Source of the DNA: DATBFX01 sp036558305
GTDB lineage: Bacteria; Chloroflexota; Chloroflexia; Thermomicrobiales; UBA6265
Direction: 5' to 3'
DNA: 47,855 nucleotides
Assembly: GCA_036558305.1 (NCBI GenBank)
Contig: DATBFX010000370.1
Location: 1 to 47,855, forward strand
Both the position numbers and the translations under genes were made by a program. Positions within the stretch are counted from its first letter, which is position 1. Every line of letters begins with the position of its first letter. This document shows, in pieces, positions 16,279 to 24,416 of this stretch. Below the pieces are notes generated by a model. It ran no database searches, was not told the DNA's origin, and saw nothing but the letters and a program-made list of their open reading frames with translations.

Positions 16279-17382
16279 ATGGTCGCTCTCGAACCCGGCA
16301 TCGACGTCGTCGCGCAACGCGAGGCGCTGGTCGAACGCCTCTTCGGCGCCACCCTCGCCACGATGGACCTCTTCTCCGTCTACCTCGGCGACCGCCTCGG
16401 TTACTACCAGGCACTGGCCGCCGGCGGGCCGGCGACCTCGACCGACCTCGCGGCCCGGACCGGAACCCACGAGCGCTACGCCCGCGAGTGGCTGGAGCAG
16501 CAGGCCGTCACCGGCTTCCTCGAAGCCGAAAACCCCGAGGCCGAAACCGCGCTTCGCCGCTTCCGCCTCCCCGCCGGTCACGCCGAACCGCTGACGGACC
16601 CCGATTCGCTGATGACGATGACCCCGCTCGCCCGCGCCCTCGCCGCCTGCGTCGCCGTCCTGCCGCAACTCCTCGACGCGTTCCGCACCGGCGGTGGCGT
16701 CCCATTCGCCGATTACGGCGTCGACATGCACGAGGGTCAGGCCGGTTCGACCCGCCCCCTCTTCCTCCACCTCCTGACCCAGCAATGGCTTCCGGCGATG
16801 CCCGACGTCCACGACCTTCTCCAAACCAAACCCGACGCCCGCGTCGCCGACGTCGGGATGGGTCTCGGCTGGTCGAGTATCGCCATCGCCCGCGCCTACC
16901 CGAACGTCCGGGTCGACGGTTTCGACCTCGACACCGCCTCGGTCCGGGCGGCGCGCGCCAACGCCGAAGCGGCCGGCGTCGCCGACCGCGTGACGTTCCA
17001 GATCCGCGACGCCGGCGACCCCGATCTCGCCGGCCGCTACGACCTCGCCTTCGCCTTCGAATGCATCCACGACATGGCCAACCCCGTCGCCACCCTGCGC
17101 GCCATGCGCCGCCTCGTCGGCGACGGCGGCACCATCCTCATCGCCGACGAACGCGTCGCCGACCGCTTCACCGCCCCCGGCGACGACGTCGAGCGCCTCA
17201 TGTACGGGTTCAGCATCCTCCACTGCCTGCCGGTCGGGATGGTCGACCAACCGTCCGTCGGCACCGGCACCGTCATCCGGCAATCGACGATGCGCGCCTA
17301 CGCCGAAGCGGCCGGATGCCGCGCCGTCGAGGTTCTGCCGATCGAGCACGATTTCTTCCGCTTCTATCGCCTGACCGCTTAG
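16279..17382 (+). CDS. SAM-dependent methyltransferase with winged-helix N terminus
   Basis: This 367-residue protein has an N-terminal helical/winged-helix part (about residues 1-110; ATSTDLAARTGTHERYAREW is typical) and a class I methyltransferase core from about residue 180. Motif I reads VADVGMGLGWSSIAIA, followed by VDGFDLD (acidic residue for the SAM ribose) and FAFECIHDM. This layout is common in O- or small-molecule methyltransferases. ATG 16279 (MVALEPGIDV) is chosen for the GAAAGGAACG site before it; an open frame to 16174 lacks one. It lies among small accessory genes after the LuxR pair. The substrate is unknown. Confidence 0.8.
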   Translation: MVALEPGIDVVAQREALVERLFGATLATMDLFSVYLGDRLGYYQALAAGGPATSTDLAARTGTHERYAREWLEQQAVTGFLEAENPEAETALRRFRLPAGHAEPLTDPDSLMTMTPLARALAACVAVLPQLLDAFRTGGGVPFADYGVDMHEGQAGSTRPLFLHLLTQQWLPAMPDVHDLLQTKPDARVADVGMGLGWSSIAIARAYPNVRVDGFDLDTASVRAARANAEAAGVADRVTFQIRDAGDPDLAGRYDLAFAFECIHDMANPVATLRAMRRLVGDGGTILIADERVADRFTAPGDDVERLMYGFSILHCLPVGMVDQPSVGTGTVIRQSTMRAYAEAAGCRAVEVLPIEHDFFRFYRLTA

Positions 17383-17445
17383 GAGTTTCCTCGCTCTTCA
17401 CTCCCCACCCGTCACTGCCCTCGTGGCAGGCGGGGACCAATCTGT

Positions 17446-17498
17446 GGCACCAAGCCGGGCGGTGCGTACGACGCCCGGGTCGGTAGCGGTTTGTCTCA
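17446..17498 (+). promoter_or_regulatory. Upstream element shared with the gene at 15506 (copy B)
   Basis: GGCGGTGCGTACGACG, then TCGGTAGCGGTTTGTCTCA, is the second copy of the element at 15421-15473. It ends about 49 nt before the start codon of the dirigent-like gene. Confidence 0.5.
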
Positions 17499-17546
17499 AT
17501 TCGTGTCGAATCGATCGTCGATTGATGAAGGAGACCATGGGAAACG

Positions 17547-18140
17547 ATGGCTGCAAAGATGATGCGGACAAAGGGAATGCTGCTGGCGCTGCTAGTGCTG
17601 ATCGGCTTTACAACGCTCGCTCGCCCGGCTTCCGGGCAAGAACCGCCGAAGATCGCAACGAAGACCCTCGCATTCGACGTCGCCGAGGACATGTCGCGCT
17701 TCGTCTTCGACCAGTCGATCACCCACGAGGACGGGATGCCCAAGCACGGCAGCTCGTTCATCACCCAGGGCTACATCTACCCGGCGGGCACCCTCGACGG
17801 CGGCAACGGCGTTTTGGCAGACGGCTCCCCGGAATTCCCGGACAAAGTCCTCGGCGAGTGGACCTGCCGCGGGTGGTTCGTCGGCGACGGCGGCCACGCG
17901 AAAACCGGCCCGATGGTCGTCTCCACCCAGCTCTACAACTTCGGTGAGGAACTGGGCAACGAGACGTTGGTTACCGAAGGCTACGAACTCGCCGATGTCG
18001 GTGTCGTCGTCGAGCGCGCCATCACCGGCGGCACCGGCCCCTACGCCGGCGCCGAGGGCGAAATCAAGCAGACCTTCCTCGGTCTCAACGCCACCGAAGG
18101 CGTCAACCTGACGATCGAGGCCGAGATCGCCCAGTCCTAA
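17547..18140 (+). CDS. Secreted allene-oxide-cyclase-barrel/dirigent-like protein
   Basis: This 197-residue protein has a signal peptide (MAAKMMRTKGMLLALLVLIG to PASGQ near residue 31). The mature domain of about 165 residues carries the pattern EWTCRGWFVGDG, FGEELGNETLVTEGYEL and ITGGTGPYAGAEGEIKQTFL. The latter resembles the TGGTG..AGARG motif of dirigent and AOC-like barrels. Bacterial members are secreted small beta-barrels of unknown ligand. A strong AAGGAG at 17528 sits closer to an ATG in another frame (17537), so the exact start may be 17547 or 17559. It shares an upstream element with the DinB-fold gene. Fold assignment is by motif only. Confidence 0.62.
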   Translation: MAAKMMRTKGMLLALLVLIGFTTLARPASGQEPPKIATKTLAFDVAEDMSRFVFDQSITHEDGMPKHGSSFITQGYIYPAGTLDGGNGVLADGSPEFPDKVLGEWTCRGWFVGDGGHAKTGPMVVSTQLYNFGEELGNETLVTEGYELADVGVVVERAITGGTGPYAGAEGEIKQTFLGLNATEGVNLTIEAEIAQS

Positions 18141-18146
18141 TCCGGC

Positions 18147-18174
18147 GCCCCGCCCGGCAACGTGCGGGAGGGGC
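18147..18174 (+). terminator. Hairpin terminator after the dirigent-like gene
   Basis: GCCCCGCCCG and CGGGAGGGGC form a stem with one mismatch around an eight-base loop, directly after the stop codon. Confidence 0.5.
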
Positions 18175-18374
18175 ACCACTCCGACCGATCAACGAGTTCG
18201 TTTCGTCGACATCGGACGCTCCCGCGTGGTGACGGCACACCGACGATTCGGCCCCAGCCGTTCAGATGGCCACCATCGCCCTCGCCCTCTCGGTGTCGTC
18301 GGCGGTGATGCCGATCTCCGCGCAGCGCGCTCAGTCATGGCAGGACGCAAAAAGCACAGAAGGAGGCCAATTTC

Positions 18375-19202
18375 ATGGCCACTGCAACGAAACTCAAGGT
18401 CAAAACCGCCAAGCTCCGCACCGGTGTCACGCTCCACTACGTCGAGCAGGGCGATCCCGAGGGCATCCCGGTCGTCCTCCTGCACGGCGTCACCGACTCC
18501 TGGCATTCCTTCGAACCCGTCTTGCCCGACCTGCCGCCGTCCATCCACGCCTTCGCGCTGACGCAACGCGGCCACGGCGACGCCGACCGCCCCGCGGACG
18601 GTTACCGGTGCGCGGACTTCGCGGCCGACGTGGCGGCCTTCCTGGACGCTCAGGAGATCGAATCGGCCGTCGTCGTCGGCCACTCGATGGGCAGCTCGGT
18701 CGCCCTCCGCTTCTCGATCGATTATCCCGCGCGCACATTGGGGTTGGTGGTGGTCGGCACCTTCGTGTCCTATCGAACCAACCCGGTGATCTCCGAGTTC
18801 TGGGAGGAGGTGGTCTCGATCCTGGAGGATCCGATCGACCCCTCGATCGCCCGCGAATTCCAGGAAAGTACCCTCGCCAAACCGATCCCGCCGGCGTTCC
18901 TGGACCTCGCCGTCGCGGAAAGCCTCAAGGTCCCAGCGCGCGTCTGGCGCGCGGTCTTCGCGAACCTCGTGGAAACCGACTTCTCGGCTGAGCTGAGCCA
19001 GATCGCCGCACCCACCTTCGTCGTCTGGGGCGACCAGGACGCGTTCTGCCCGCGTCGCGATCAGGACGACCTCATCGCGAAGATCGCCGGTGCGCGGCTC
19101 GCGGTCTACGCCGGGAGCGGCCACGCCGTCCATTGGGAGGAACCTGCCCGCTTCGCCACCGACCTCACCGCGTACGTCGATCGCATGGATGCCGGCCGGT
19201 AA
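18375..19202 (+). CDS. Alpha/beta hydrolase
   Basis: This 275-residue protein is a standard alpha/beta hydrolase. The oxyanion loop is VVLLHGVTDSWHSF, the nucleophile elbow VVGHSMGSSVALRF has the catalytic serine, the acid is probably the Asp in VVWGDQDAF, and the histidine is in GSGHAVHWEEP. The start MATATKLKVK is fixed by AGGAGG 9 nt upstream. The family includes epoxide hydrolases, haloperoxidase-like enzymes and esterases. The sequence alone does not say which bond is cut. It stands alone, between a signal-peptide protein gene and the convergent split metE-like gene. Confidence 0.88.
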   Translation: MATATKLKVKTAKLRTGVTLHYVEQGDPEGIPVVLLHGVTDSWHSFEPVLPDLPPSIHAFALTQRGHGDADRPADGYRCADFAADVAAFLDAQEIESAVVVGHSMGSSVALRFSIDYPARTLGLVVVGTFVSYRTNPVISEFWEEVVSILEDPIDPSIAREFQESTLAKPIPPAFLDLAVAESLKVPARVWRAVFANLVETDFSAELSQIAAPTFVVWGDQDAFCPRRDQDDLIAKIAGARLAVYAGSGHAVHWEEPARFATDLTAYVDRMDAGR

Positions 19203-19272
19203 AACCCGCCGGTGGGGCCAATCCATCGCCCTGGGGATCCGCCCGGCTGATCGAACACCCTGGCAAAGCGGT

Positions 19273-19295
19273 CGGGGATACCGTTTCTATCCCCG
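19273..19295. terminator. Hairpin between convergent genes
   Basis: CGGGGATA pairs with TATCCCCG around CCGTTTC (8 bp perfect). It sits between the hydrolase stop (19202) and the metE-like stop (19348), so it can serve both strands. Confidence 0.5.
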
Positions 19296-19347
19296 GCCGC
19301 AAACCGTCCCCGACCGGCGCAACCGACGAGACGGCCGATCGGCCCGG

Positions 19348-20229
19348 TCAGCCCCACACCTCCTCGGCCACCTCGACGACGAGCCGCAGCTTGGCGACCT
19401 GGTCGTCGTAGGTCAGCTTGTTGCCCTCGACCGTGGACGAGAACCCGCACTGGGGCGACAGGCAGAGCTGGTCGAGCGGCACGTAGCGCGCCGCCTCCTC
19501 GATCCGGCGCTTCAGCGCGTCCTTGCTCTCCAGTTGTGGCCGCTTGGTGGTCACCAGCCCCAACACCACCTGCTTGCCGGGCGGCACGAACCGCAGCGGT
19601 TCGAACCCGCCCGACCGCTCGTCGTCGTACTCGAGGAAAAACCCGTCGACCGCCAACTCGTTGAACAGGGCTTCGGCCACGAAGTCGTACCCCCCCTCGG
19701 CCGCCCAGGCGGATCGAAAGTTGCCCCGGCAGAGGTGGGTGGTCACGGTCATGCCGGCGGGCTTGGCGGCGAGGGCGGCGTTGATCTGCCGGATGTAGCG
19801 CAGGTGCTGGTGCGCGGCGTCGTCGCCCCGCGCCGCCAGCATCGCCCGCTGCCGGGGGTCGTTGAGGTAGGCGAGGCTGGTGTCGTCGAATTGCAGGTAG
19901 GTGCAACCGAGTTCGGCCATCGCCGCCACCTGCCGGGCATAGGCGGCGCTCAGATCGTCCCAGAACAGGTCCTCATCCGGGTACACCCGCGGGTCGAGCG
20001 CGGCCCGGCCGCCGCGGTAGTGGACCATGCTCGGTGAGGGGATGGTCAGCTTGGGCATCGCCGTCGTCACTGTCGACGCCAGGAACGCAAAGTCGGCGGC
20101 GAAGATCGGTTCCCGCAGCGAGATGCGCTGATCGACGACCGGCGCCGGCGTCTCGAACGACAGTTGCCCCTCCTCGTCGCGAAACGCGATCCTGAGCGTT
20201 TCGTCGCCCGGATGGACGCCACCCAGTTG
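19348..20229 (-). CDS. metE-like methyltransferase (YxjG type), 3' exon after a group II intron
   Basis: These 294 codons (including the stop) continue the gene begun at 22931. The exon starts CAA CTG GGT GGC (QLGGVHPGDETL). Joined to the 5' exon, the product is 372 residues, the normal length for single-domain cobalamin-independent methionine-synthase-like proteins. Zinc-ligand motifs are visible: HLCRGNFRS (His and Cys) and LSPQCGFSSTVEGN (Cys). The reaction expected is transfer of a methyl group to a thiol such as homocysteine, with a folate-type or other donor. The apparent ATG at 20331, which would make a 327-residue product on its own, lies in intron domain V and is not a true start. 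Activity depends on splicing. Confidence 0.85.
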   Translation of the reverse strand, partial: QLGGVHPGDETLRIAFRDEEGQLSFETPAPVVDQRISLREPIFAADFAFLASTVTTAMPKLTIPSPSMVHYRGGRAALDPRVYPDEDLFWDDLSAAYARQVAAMAELGCTYLQFDDTSLAYLNDPRQRAMLAARGDDAAHQHLRYIRQINAALAAKPAGMTVTTHLCRGNFRSAWAAEGGYDFVAEALFNELAVDGFFLEYDDERSGGFEPLRFVPPGKQVVLGLVTTKRPQLESKDALKRRIEEAARYVPLDQLCLSPQCGFSSTVEGNKLTYDDQVAKLRLVVEVAEEVWG

Positions 20230-20304
20230 GTAGAGTAGGCTGCCAGCGAGGTACCAAAGCCCAATTACCATCAGGCTCAGGTCCTTTTCCGCCAACCCCT
20301 CCCC

Positions 20305-20338
20305 GAACCGGACGTGATAGTTTCCCATCATCCGGCTC
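20305..20338 (-). ncRNA. Group II intron domain V
   Basis: The 34-nt element reads GAGCCGGATGAT, a GGGAAA loop region, then CTATCACGTCCGGTTC. It has the AGC catalytic triad, the GAAA tetraloop and the internal bulge position of classical domain V. The stop codon of the intron-encoded protein (20330-20328) falls inside it. Confidence 0.92.
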
Positions 20339-22199
20339 TCCAGTTTTCGTGCTTCACGACCTGGGGCATTTTGCCGTTATGAATCTTCAGGTGACAGTCT
20401 CGACAGACCACCAGTGTTTTACGTTGGCGGGCAATCATCAACTGCTCCCATTCGGGTTTTTCACGGCGTCCCTTTTTCTGAATCGACTTTAGTGCTCGGA
20501 TGTGATGGACTTCGACATCCTCCCGCGAGCCGCAAAGCTCACAGGTGTCTGCCAACAGTCGTTGCACCACTTCCGTGCTGCCACCGTTGATCCAGGAGTT
20601 GGGTTTGTTTTCATCGAGTGCTGCACCGACATCTCGAACCAGATTGGTGCGTCCCCAAGTTGCTACCAGTGGCTCTCGACCTTCACGTTCCACGATGACC
20701 TGGACGGCTTTTCGTGGTCCCTGTTCCGTCATGATGGTTGTCTGGTAACGCCGGTAAATCTGAGGAACACTGACTTTGAACTTCGCAGCCAGCGTCTTGA
20801 CCATCGACGCTTCCATTACCCATTTCAAACGGCTCAGGGCATGGAGGTTTTGGGCCATTCGGTAGTAGTTGACGATTCCCCGATATTCGGCGGCATAGAG
20901 GTGGACAATGCTGAAGGCAGAGTCCCTGATCCGCTCCGGTCGATGTATCGGTTTACCGTCTTCCAGGTGTGGTTTGCACTTCTCTAGGACAACCTCCCGA
21001 GGAACCTGCAAGCGTACGATCTGTCCGACTGAGCGCCGGGAGATACCGTCCGGATGTTTGGTTCTCTTTTGGTTGTTACCTATGGATAGGTCGTAGCCGA
21101 GGAATCTCGCCTTTTCTGTTCGCCCGTGGGTGATCAGAGTTTTCTCTTCGGAGAGTTCCAGCTTTAGTTGCTCTCGCAAGAACTTTCCGAAAAGGTGCTT
21201 GACCGTCTCGGCTTCGCCTTTCGGGCCGGTAAGCCCGAGAAGGAAGTCATCCGCGTACCTCACGTAGCGGAGGCGTCGGTAGTTGGGATCATTGGGGTCT
21301 AACGAGGGGAGTGAGTACATCCTTTTTCGGAGTTCTCTCACTCTTGCGTTTTGACCTTGGTCCTTCGCTGCCCGGACGCTGTAGGCCAGCGATCGGTACT
21401 CGGGATTCTTTTTCCTTCGCTCTCCTTGGTTGTAGTTCGAGATGAACTCTTCCGCGAACTTGTCCATCCGGTCAAGGTAGATGTTCGAAAGGAGGGGACT
21501 CAACACACCGCCTTGCGGTGTCCCGCTCAACGTCCTGCCGTAGTTCCACCCTTCGAGATACCCAGCCTTGAGTAGTCCTTCGATCAGGCCGACGAATCGA
21601 CCATCGTGGATCTTCTCTCGTAGGATCGACAGCAAGACCTCGTGGTCAAGCCTGTCAAAGCATTGGGAGATGTCACCCTCGATGAACCACGTCGTACCGT
21701 TCCAGGTGTGGTGGATTTTCCCGAGCGCGGTATGGCACCCTCGGTTCGGTCGGAACCCGTGGGACAGGTCGCTAAACTGCGGCTCGTAGTACGCCTCCAG
21801 AAGTAGGCGGATCACTTCTTGCAACAGCTTGTCGGACCAGGTTGGCATCCCCAACGGGCGCTTCCTCGTCGAGTTTTTCTTCTCGATGTAGACGCGCTTT
21901 GCTGGGGACCATCGATATTGCTCTTTTCGGAGCTTCTCGATGATGGCCTGGATTTTGTCCAGGTCCATTCCATCCACGGTTTCCTTCGTCACTCCGGGTG
22001 TCATGGCTCCACGGTTCGAGTTGATCTTTCCGTAGGCCAGAAGGTACAACTCCGGATTGAACAGGTGTCGGTAGAGTCGTTCCAGTGGCAGACCTCGACT
22101 GCCTCGGTCCTGAATGATCGACAGGATTGTTTCAGCTTCACGCATCTCGCGTACCTCTACACTTCCTGCCGATCCCGAAAACCTGCCGCCCTTCGCCAT
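20328..22199 (-). CDS. Group II intron-encoded reverse transcriptase / maturase / HNH endonuclease
   Basis: The 623-residue protein has RT domains 0-7 (about 30-370): RPLGMPTWSDKLLQEVIR, HGFRPNRGCHTAL, EGDISQCFDRLDH, GTPQGGVLSPLLSNIYLD and the catalytic RYVRYADDFL (YADD about 315-318). Then comes a maturase X domain (YAAEYRGIVNYYRMA, about 450-465), a DNA-binding part, and an HNH nuclease whose zinc pairs CELC (553-556) and CRDC (599-602) bracket VHHIRAL. It binds the intron RNA, helps it splice, nicks the target DNA and copies the intron during retrohoming. No frameshift or motif loss is seen. Start ATG 22199 is likely; ATG 22145 or 22142 are alternatives. The last codons run into domain V. 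Confidence 0.95.
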   Translation of the reverse strand: MAKGGRFSGSAGSVEVREMREAETILSIIQDRGSRGLPLERLYRHLFNPELYLLAYGKINSNRGAMTPGVTKETVDGMDLDKIQAIIEKLRKEQYRWSPAKRVYIEKKNSTRKRPLGMPTWSDKLLQEVIRLLLEAYYEPQFSDLSHGFRPNRGCHTALGKIHHTWNGTTWFIEGDISQCFDRLDHEVLLSILREKIHDGRFVGLIEGLLKAGYLEGWNYGRTLSGTPQGGVLSPLLSNIYLDRMDKFAEEFISNYNQGERRKKNPEYRSLAYSVRAAKDQGQNARVRELRKRMYSLPSLDPNDPNYRRLRYVRYADDFLLGLTGPKGEAETVKHLFGKFLREQLKLELSEEKTLITHGRTEKARFLGYDLSIGNNQKRTKHPDGISRRSVGQIVRLQVPREVVLEKCKPHLEDGKPIHRPERIRDSAFSIVHLYAAEYRGIVNYYRMAQNLHALSRLKWVMEASMVKTLAAKFKVSVPQIYRRYQTTIMTEQGPRKAVQVIVEREGREPLVATWGRTNLVRDVGAALDENKPNSWINGGSTEVVQRLLADTCELCGSREDVEVHHIRALKSIQKKGRREKPEWEQLMIARQRKTLVVCRDCHLKIHNGKMPQVVKHENWRAG

Positions 22200-22413
22200 G
22201 TGAGCGTCTTTCTCGCTCTCCGACTACTACGGCGGCTCCGTTGCCATAGGACTCGCGTCCCGTAGGCAATCCCCTGTTCCTGTCTAGGCGAACGTCCGAG
22301 TGCGATTTAGGTGCCCCACTCGAATCCTTGATTGACCTCACTGGCCAACGCTCGCTACCGGAGGAGTGGAAAACGGTAGTATGGTATTGCCGTTTCCGGT
22401 TCCGCGTTGCCTC

Positions 22414-22419
22414 ATCTAC
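22414..22419 (-). other. Intron EBS1 (exon-binding site 1)
   Basis: GTAGAT in the intron RNA lies about 276 nt from the 5' splice site, in the loop of a small hairpin (CTCA...TGAG). It pairs perfectly with IBS1, ATCTAC, the last six bases of the 5' exon (22700-22695). No convincing EBS2 was found. Confidence 0.75.
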
Positions 22420-22694
22420 CATGAGACCCGCTGGTAGCGACTCCGACGTAAGGCGTGGTGTCGGAGGACGACTTTTGGACGCTGGGTTCTGGGGTTCGGG
22501 CAGTTTAGCTCTCACCGTGTCGCACGAGTCTTGCAGCGCAACGGAATACACGTCTTCTTCCGCTCGCCGCTTTCCCGGCATGCTATGGTCCCCTTTGTCT
22601 TTCGACTCTAGGTAAGCCGGGTGACTCAAGAGCGTTCTCCTCCTTGCTCTTGCGGTCTGCAACCGCAATTCGCCTAGACAGTGCCAGGGCGCAC

Positions 22695-22931
22695 GTAGAT
22701 AAAATCCATGTGCCACGCCGTGCGGCGGAACTCCCCGTCGGTGGCCGCCCGTAGCCCGACGTCCTCCTGCATCGTCACGACCTCGGCGATCGCCCGGTCC
22801 TCGATCGCCCGCCGCTCGGCCGGCGTGATCCGACCGGCGGCGGCGTCCTCCCGTGCCCGGAGCACCGCGGGCGGGCGCAGCAGACTCCCGACGTGATCGG
22901 CCCGGAACGGTGGCGTCGTGCGCTTCGGCAT
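22695..22931 (-). CDS. metE-like methyltransferase (YxjG type), 5' exon before the group II intron
   Basis: These 79 codons start at ATG 22931 (MPKRTTPPFRADHVGSLLRP), with GGAGG 6 nt upstream. FRADHVGSLLRP and EVVTMQEDVGLRAATDGEFR followed by WHMDFIY are the N-terminal hallmarks of YxjG/YxjH-like methionine synthase II proteins. After TAC (22695) the intron begins; without splicing the frame would read RPGTV and stop. The 3' exon is at 20229-19348. A longer frame up to 23117 has no ribosome-binding site and lies in the divergent intergenic region. Confidence 0.87.
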
Positions 22932-23277
22932 CTCGGTCCTCCTCGCTGCCCCGAACCTCTCCCCGCGCTGGTCGTGTCGGCGCGGCGGGGTCGGTTCTCC
23001 ATGACGCAAGCGTACCAAGCCCAAACCGGACCTTGAGAACCGTCGACGGAACACCGGCCCCGGATAGGCAGGATTGCCTACCTTTTGGACCCCTCCGACG
23101 AACCCCCAAATGGGCAATGCTCGTGATGCCCGGTGCGCCGGCGGTTGCCAGAATGGCGACGACGATTCCGCGCCCGGTCTTGACAGTCATGCCATTCCGC
23201 GTAGTGTTGTTCGCACGACACACCCGGCCGGCGACCATCGACAAGCGAGACCGCCCAAACGAGAGGAACGCAGGCAG
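22932..23277. other. 346-bp divergent intergenic region
   Basis: It separates the metE-like gene (-) from the SnoaL-DUF2173 gene (+). It holds a short palindrome TAGGCA-GGAT-TGCCTA near 23064-23079, and a possible plus-strand promoter with TTGACA at 23180-23185, a 16-bp spacer and TAGTGT at 23202-23207. No gene was recognised. Confidence 0.45.
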
Positions 23278-24237
23278 ATGGAACCACCGACCAACGACGC
23301 GCCACTCGCTCCGACGACCGGCCTCTCGCGCCGCACGGTCTTTCGCGGCCTCGGCAGCGGTGGCCTGCTCGCCGCCGCCGCAGTGATCGCACCGGCTGCC
23401 GCCCACGTCGCGGCGCAGGAGGCCCTGTCAAAGGAAGACGCGACGGCGCTCGCCGATCGCGTCGTCGGCCGCTTCAATGCGTCCGATCTCGACGGCCTCG
23501 GCCAACTGCTCGCGCCCGACCTTGCCGTCCACTGGCCGTTCCCGCCCCCCGGCTCCGGTGCCGACTACCTCCTTCGGATCTACCACCTCACGAAGGTCCT
23601 CGTCCCCGACTCCAACATCCGCGTCGACGACTTGCTCGTCGCCGGCGATCGCATCGTCGCCCTCGCCACGGTCAGCGGCACCCAGACCGGCACGCTCCTC
23701 GGTTTCCCGGCGACCGGTGCCCCGATCGAGTTCTCGGCCATCTTCGTCGCCCGCGTTGCCAACGGCAAAGTGGCCGAGCTCTGGGGGCAACTCGACGTCG
23801 TCGCGATCGCCTTGCAAATCGCCAACGCCGGTGACGCGATCACCTCACTGCTCGGTACCCTCCTCCAACCACCCGCCGCGGCGACCCCGACCGCCGGCGC
23901 CATCCCGCTCGACGACCTCGTCGCCGTGCCCGGCGTCGCCTTCGCCCTCGAATTCGGCAACGACGGCAGCGTCGTCGGCTACAAGTCTTCGGTCGACATC
24001 CCGCAGGAAGAGATCGACCAGGCCGCCAAAGCCGGCCCCTCCCTGAACGCCCTGTTGAAGGTGGCCGCCGCCCGCTACAACGACATCAGCTCCCTCAAAT
24101 GGGATCCGCCCTCCTGGGTCGTCTACTCCGGCGGCGACCGCTGGACCGCCGTCCTCTCCGGCAACCACGCCCTCATCGCCGAGACGGCAAAAACGGACTT
24201 CAACGCCCTCGCCAAGGCATTGGGCGTGCAAGCCTGA
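23278..24237 (+). CDS. Tat-exported SnoaL-like domain fused to a DUF2173 domain
   Basis: This 319-residue protein has a twin-arginine signal (GLSRRTVFRGLGSGG, RR at 18-19, cleavage near AAHVAAQ). A SnoaL/NTF2-like barrel follows (about 48-190: FNASDLDGLGQLLAPDLAVH, then FVARVANGKVAELWGQLD). After a Pro/Ala linker, a DUF2173-type domain (about 207-319) reads LDDLVAVPGVAFALEFGNDG, YKSSVDIP, SLKWDPPSWVVYSGGDRW and TDFNALAKALGV. SnoaL-like barrels bind small hydrophobic molecules. The function of DUF2173 is unknown, and it is usually a free-standing cytoplasmic protein. ATG 23278 follows GAGAGGAACG. The stop codon abuts a GAGCTTC repeat. The exported fusion is unusual. Confidence 0.72.
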   Translation: MEPPTNDAPLAPTTGLSRRTVFRGLGSGGLLAAAAVIAPAAAHVAAQEALSKEDATALADRVVGRFNASDLDGLGQLLAPDLAVHWPFPPPGSGADYLLRIYHLTKVLVPDSNIRVDDLLVAGDRIVALATVSGTQTGTLLGFPATGAPIEFSAIFVARVANGKVAELWGQLDVVAIALQIANAGDAITSLLGTLLQPPAAATPTAGAIPLDDLVAVPGVAFALEFGNDGSVVGYKSSVDIPQEEIDQAAKAGPSLNALLKVAAARYNDISSLKWDPPSWVVYSGGDRWTAVLSGNHALIAETAKTDFNALAKALGVQA

Positions 24238-24404
24238 CGAGCTTCGGGCTTCGGGCTTCGGGCTTCGGGCTTGGGGTGAGCGCAAAGCGATGCCGGACCG
24301 GCATCGGCGGCAAGCATTGAACGGGTAACCGGCACGCGAATGCGAGGCGCGTGGGCTGATACCCGCGGTCCAAGCTCGAAGCTCGAAGCCCGAAGCTCGC
24401 CACT
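24238..24404. repeat. Inverted pair of (GAGCTTC)n heptamer repeats
   Basis: The left arm (24238-24276) repeats GGGCTTC directly after a TGA stop. The right arm (24370-24404) reads CCAAGCTCGAAGCTCGAAG and ends GCTCGCCACT, the same end as at 7580. The arms are inverted and enclose about 93 bp, and the right arm stops two bases before the GGAGG of the next gene. Confidence 0.85.
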
Positions 24405-24416
24405 TCGGAGGAAGGT

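Larger units (their letters stand above)
20230..22694 (-). mobile_element. Group II intron inserted in the metE-like gene
   Basis: The 2465-nt intron begins GTGCGCCC at 22694 (consensus GUGYG) and ends CCTACTCTAC at 20230, with an A seven bases from the 3' end as branch-point candidate. It contains a perfect domain V at 20338-20305, an open reading frame for an RT-maturase-HNH protein (22199-20328), and an EBS1 (GTAGAT, 22419-22414) complementary to the last six exon bases (ATCTAC). It has the same orientation as its host gene, so splicing restores the frame: ...MDFIY + QLGGV.... All parts look intact, so it is probably mobile and self-splicing. It resembles maturase introns of the Ll.LtrB/chloroplast-like kind; the class was not determined. 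Confidence 0.93.

Noticed and set aside
19348..20331. A 327-residue open frame starting at ATG 20331
   Set aside because: Its first 34 codons are intron domain V and VI. The true gene starts at 22931 and is joined by splicing.
22304..22308. AAATC in the intron as EBS2, pairing with exon GATTT
   Set aside because: It lies 3' of EBS1 in the intron, whereas EBS2 normally lies 5' of it, and five pairs are weak.
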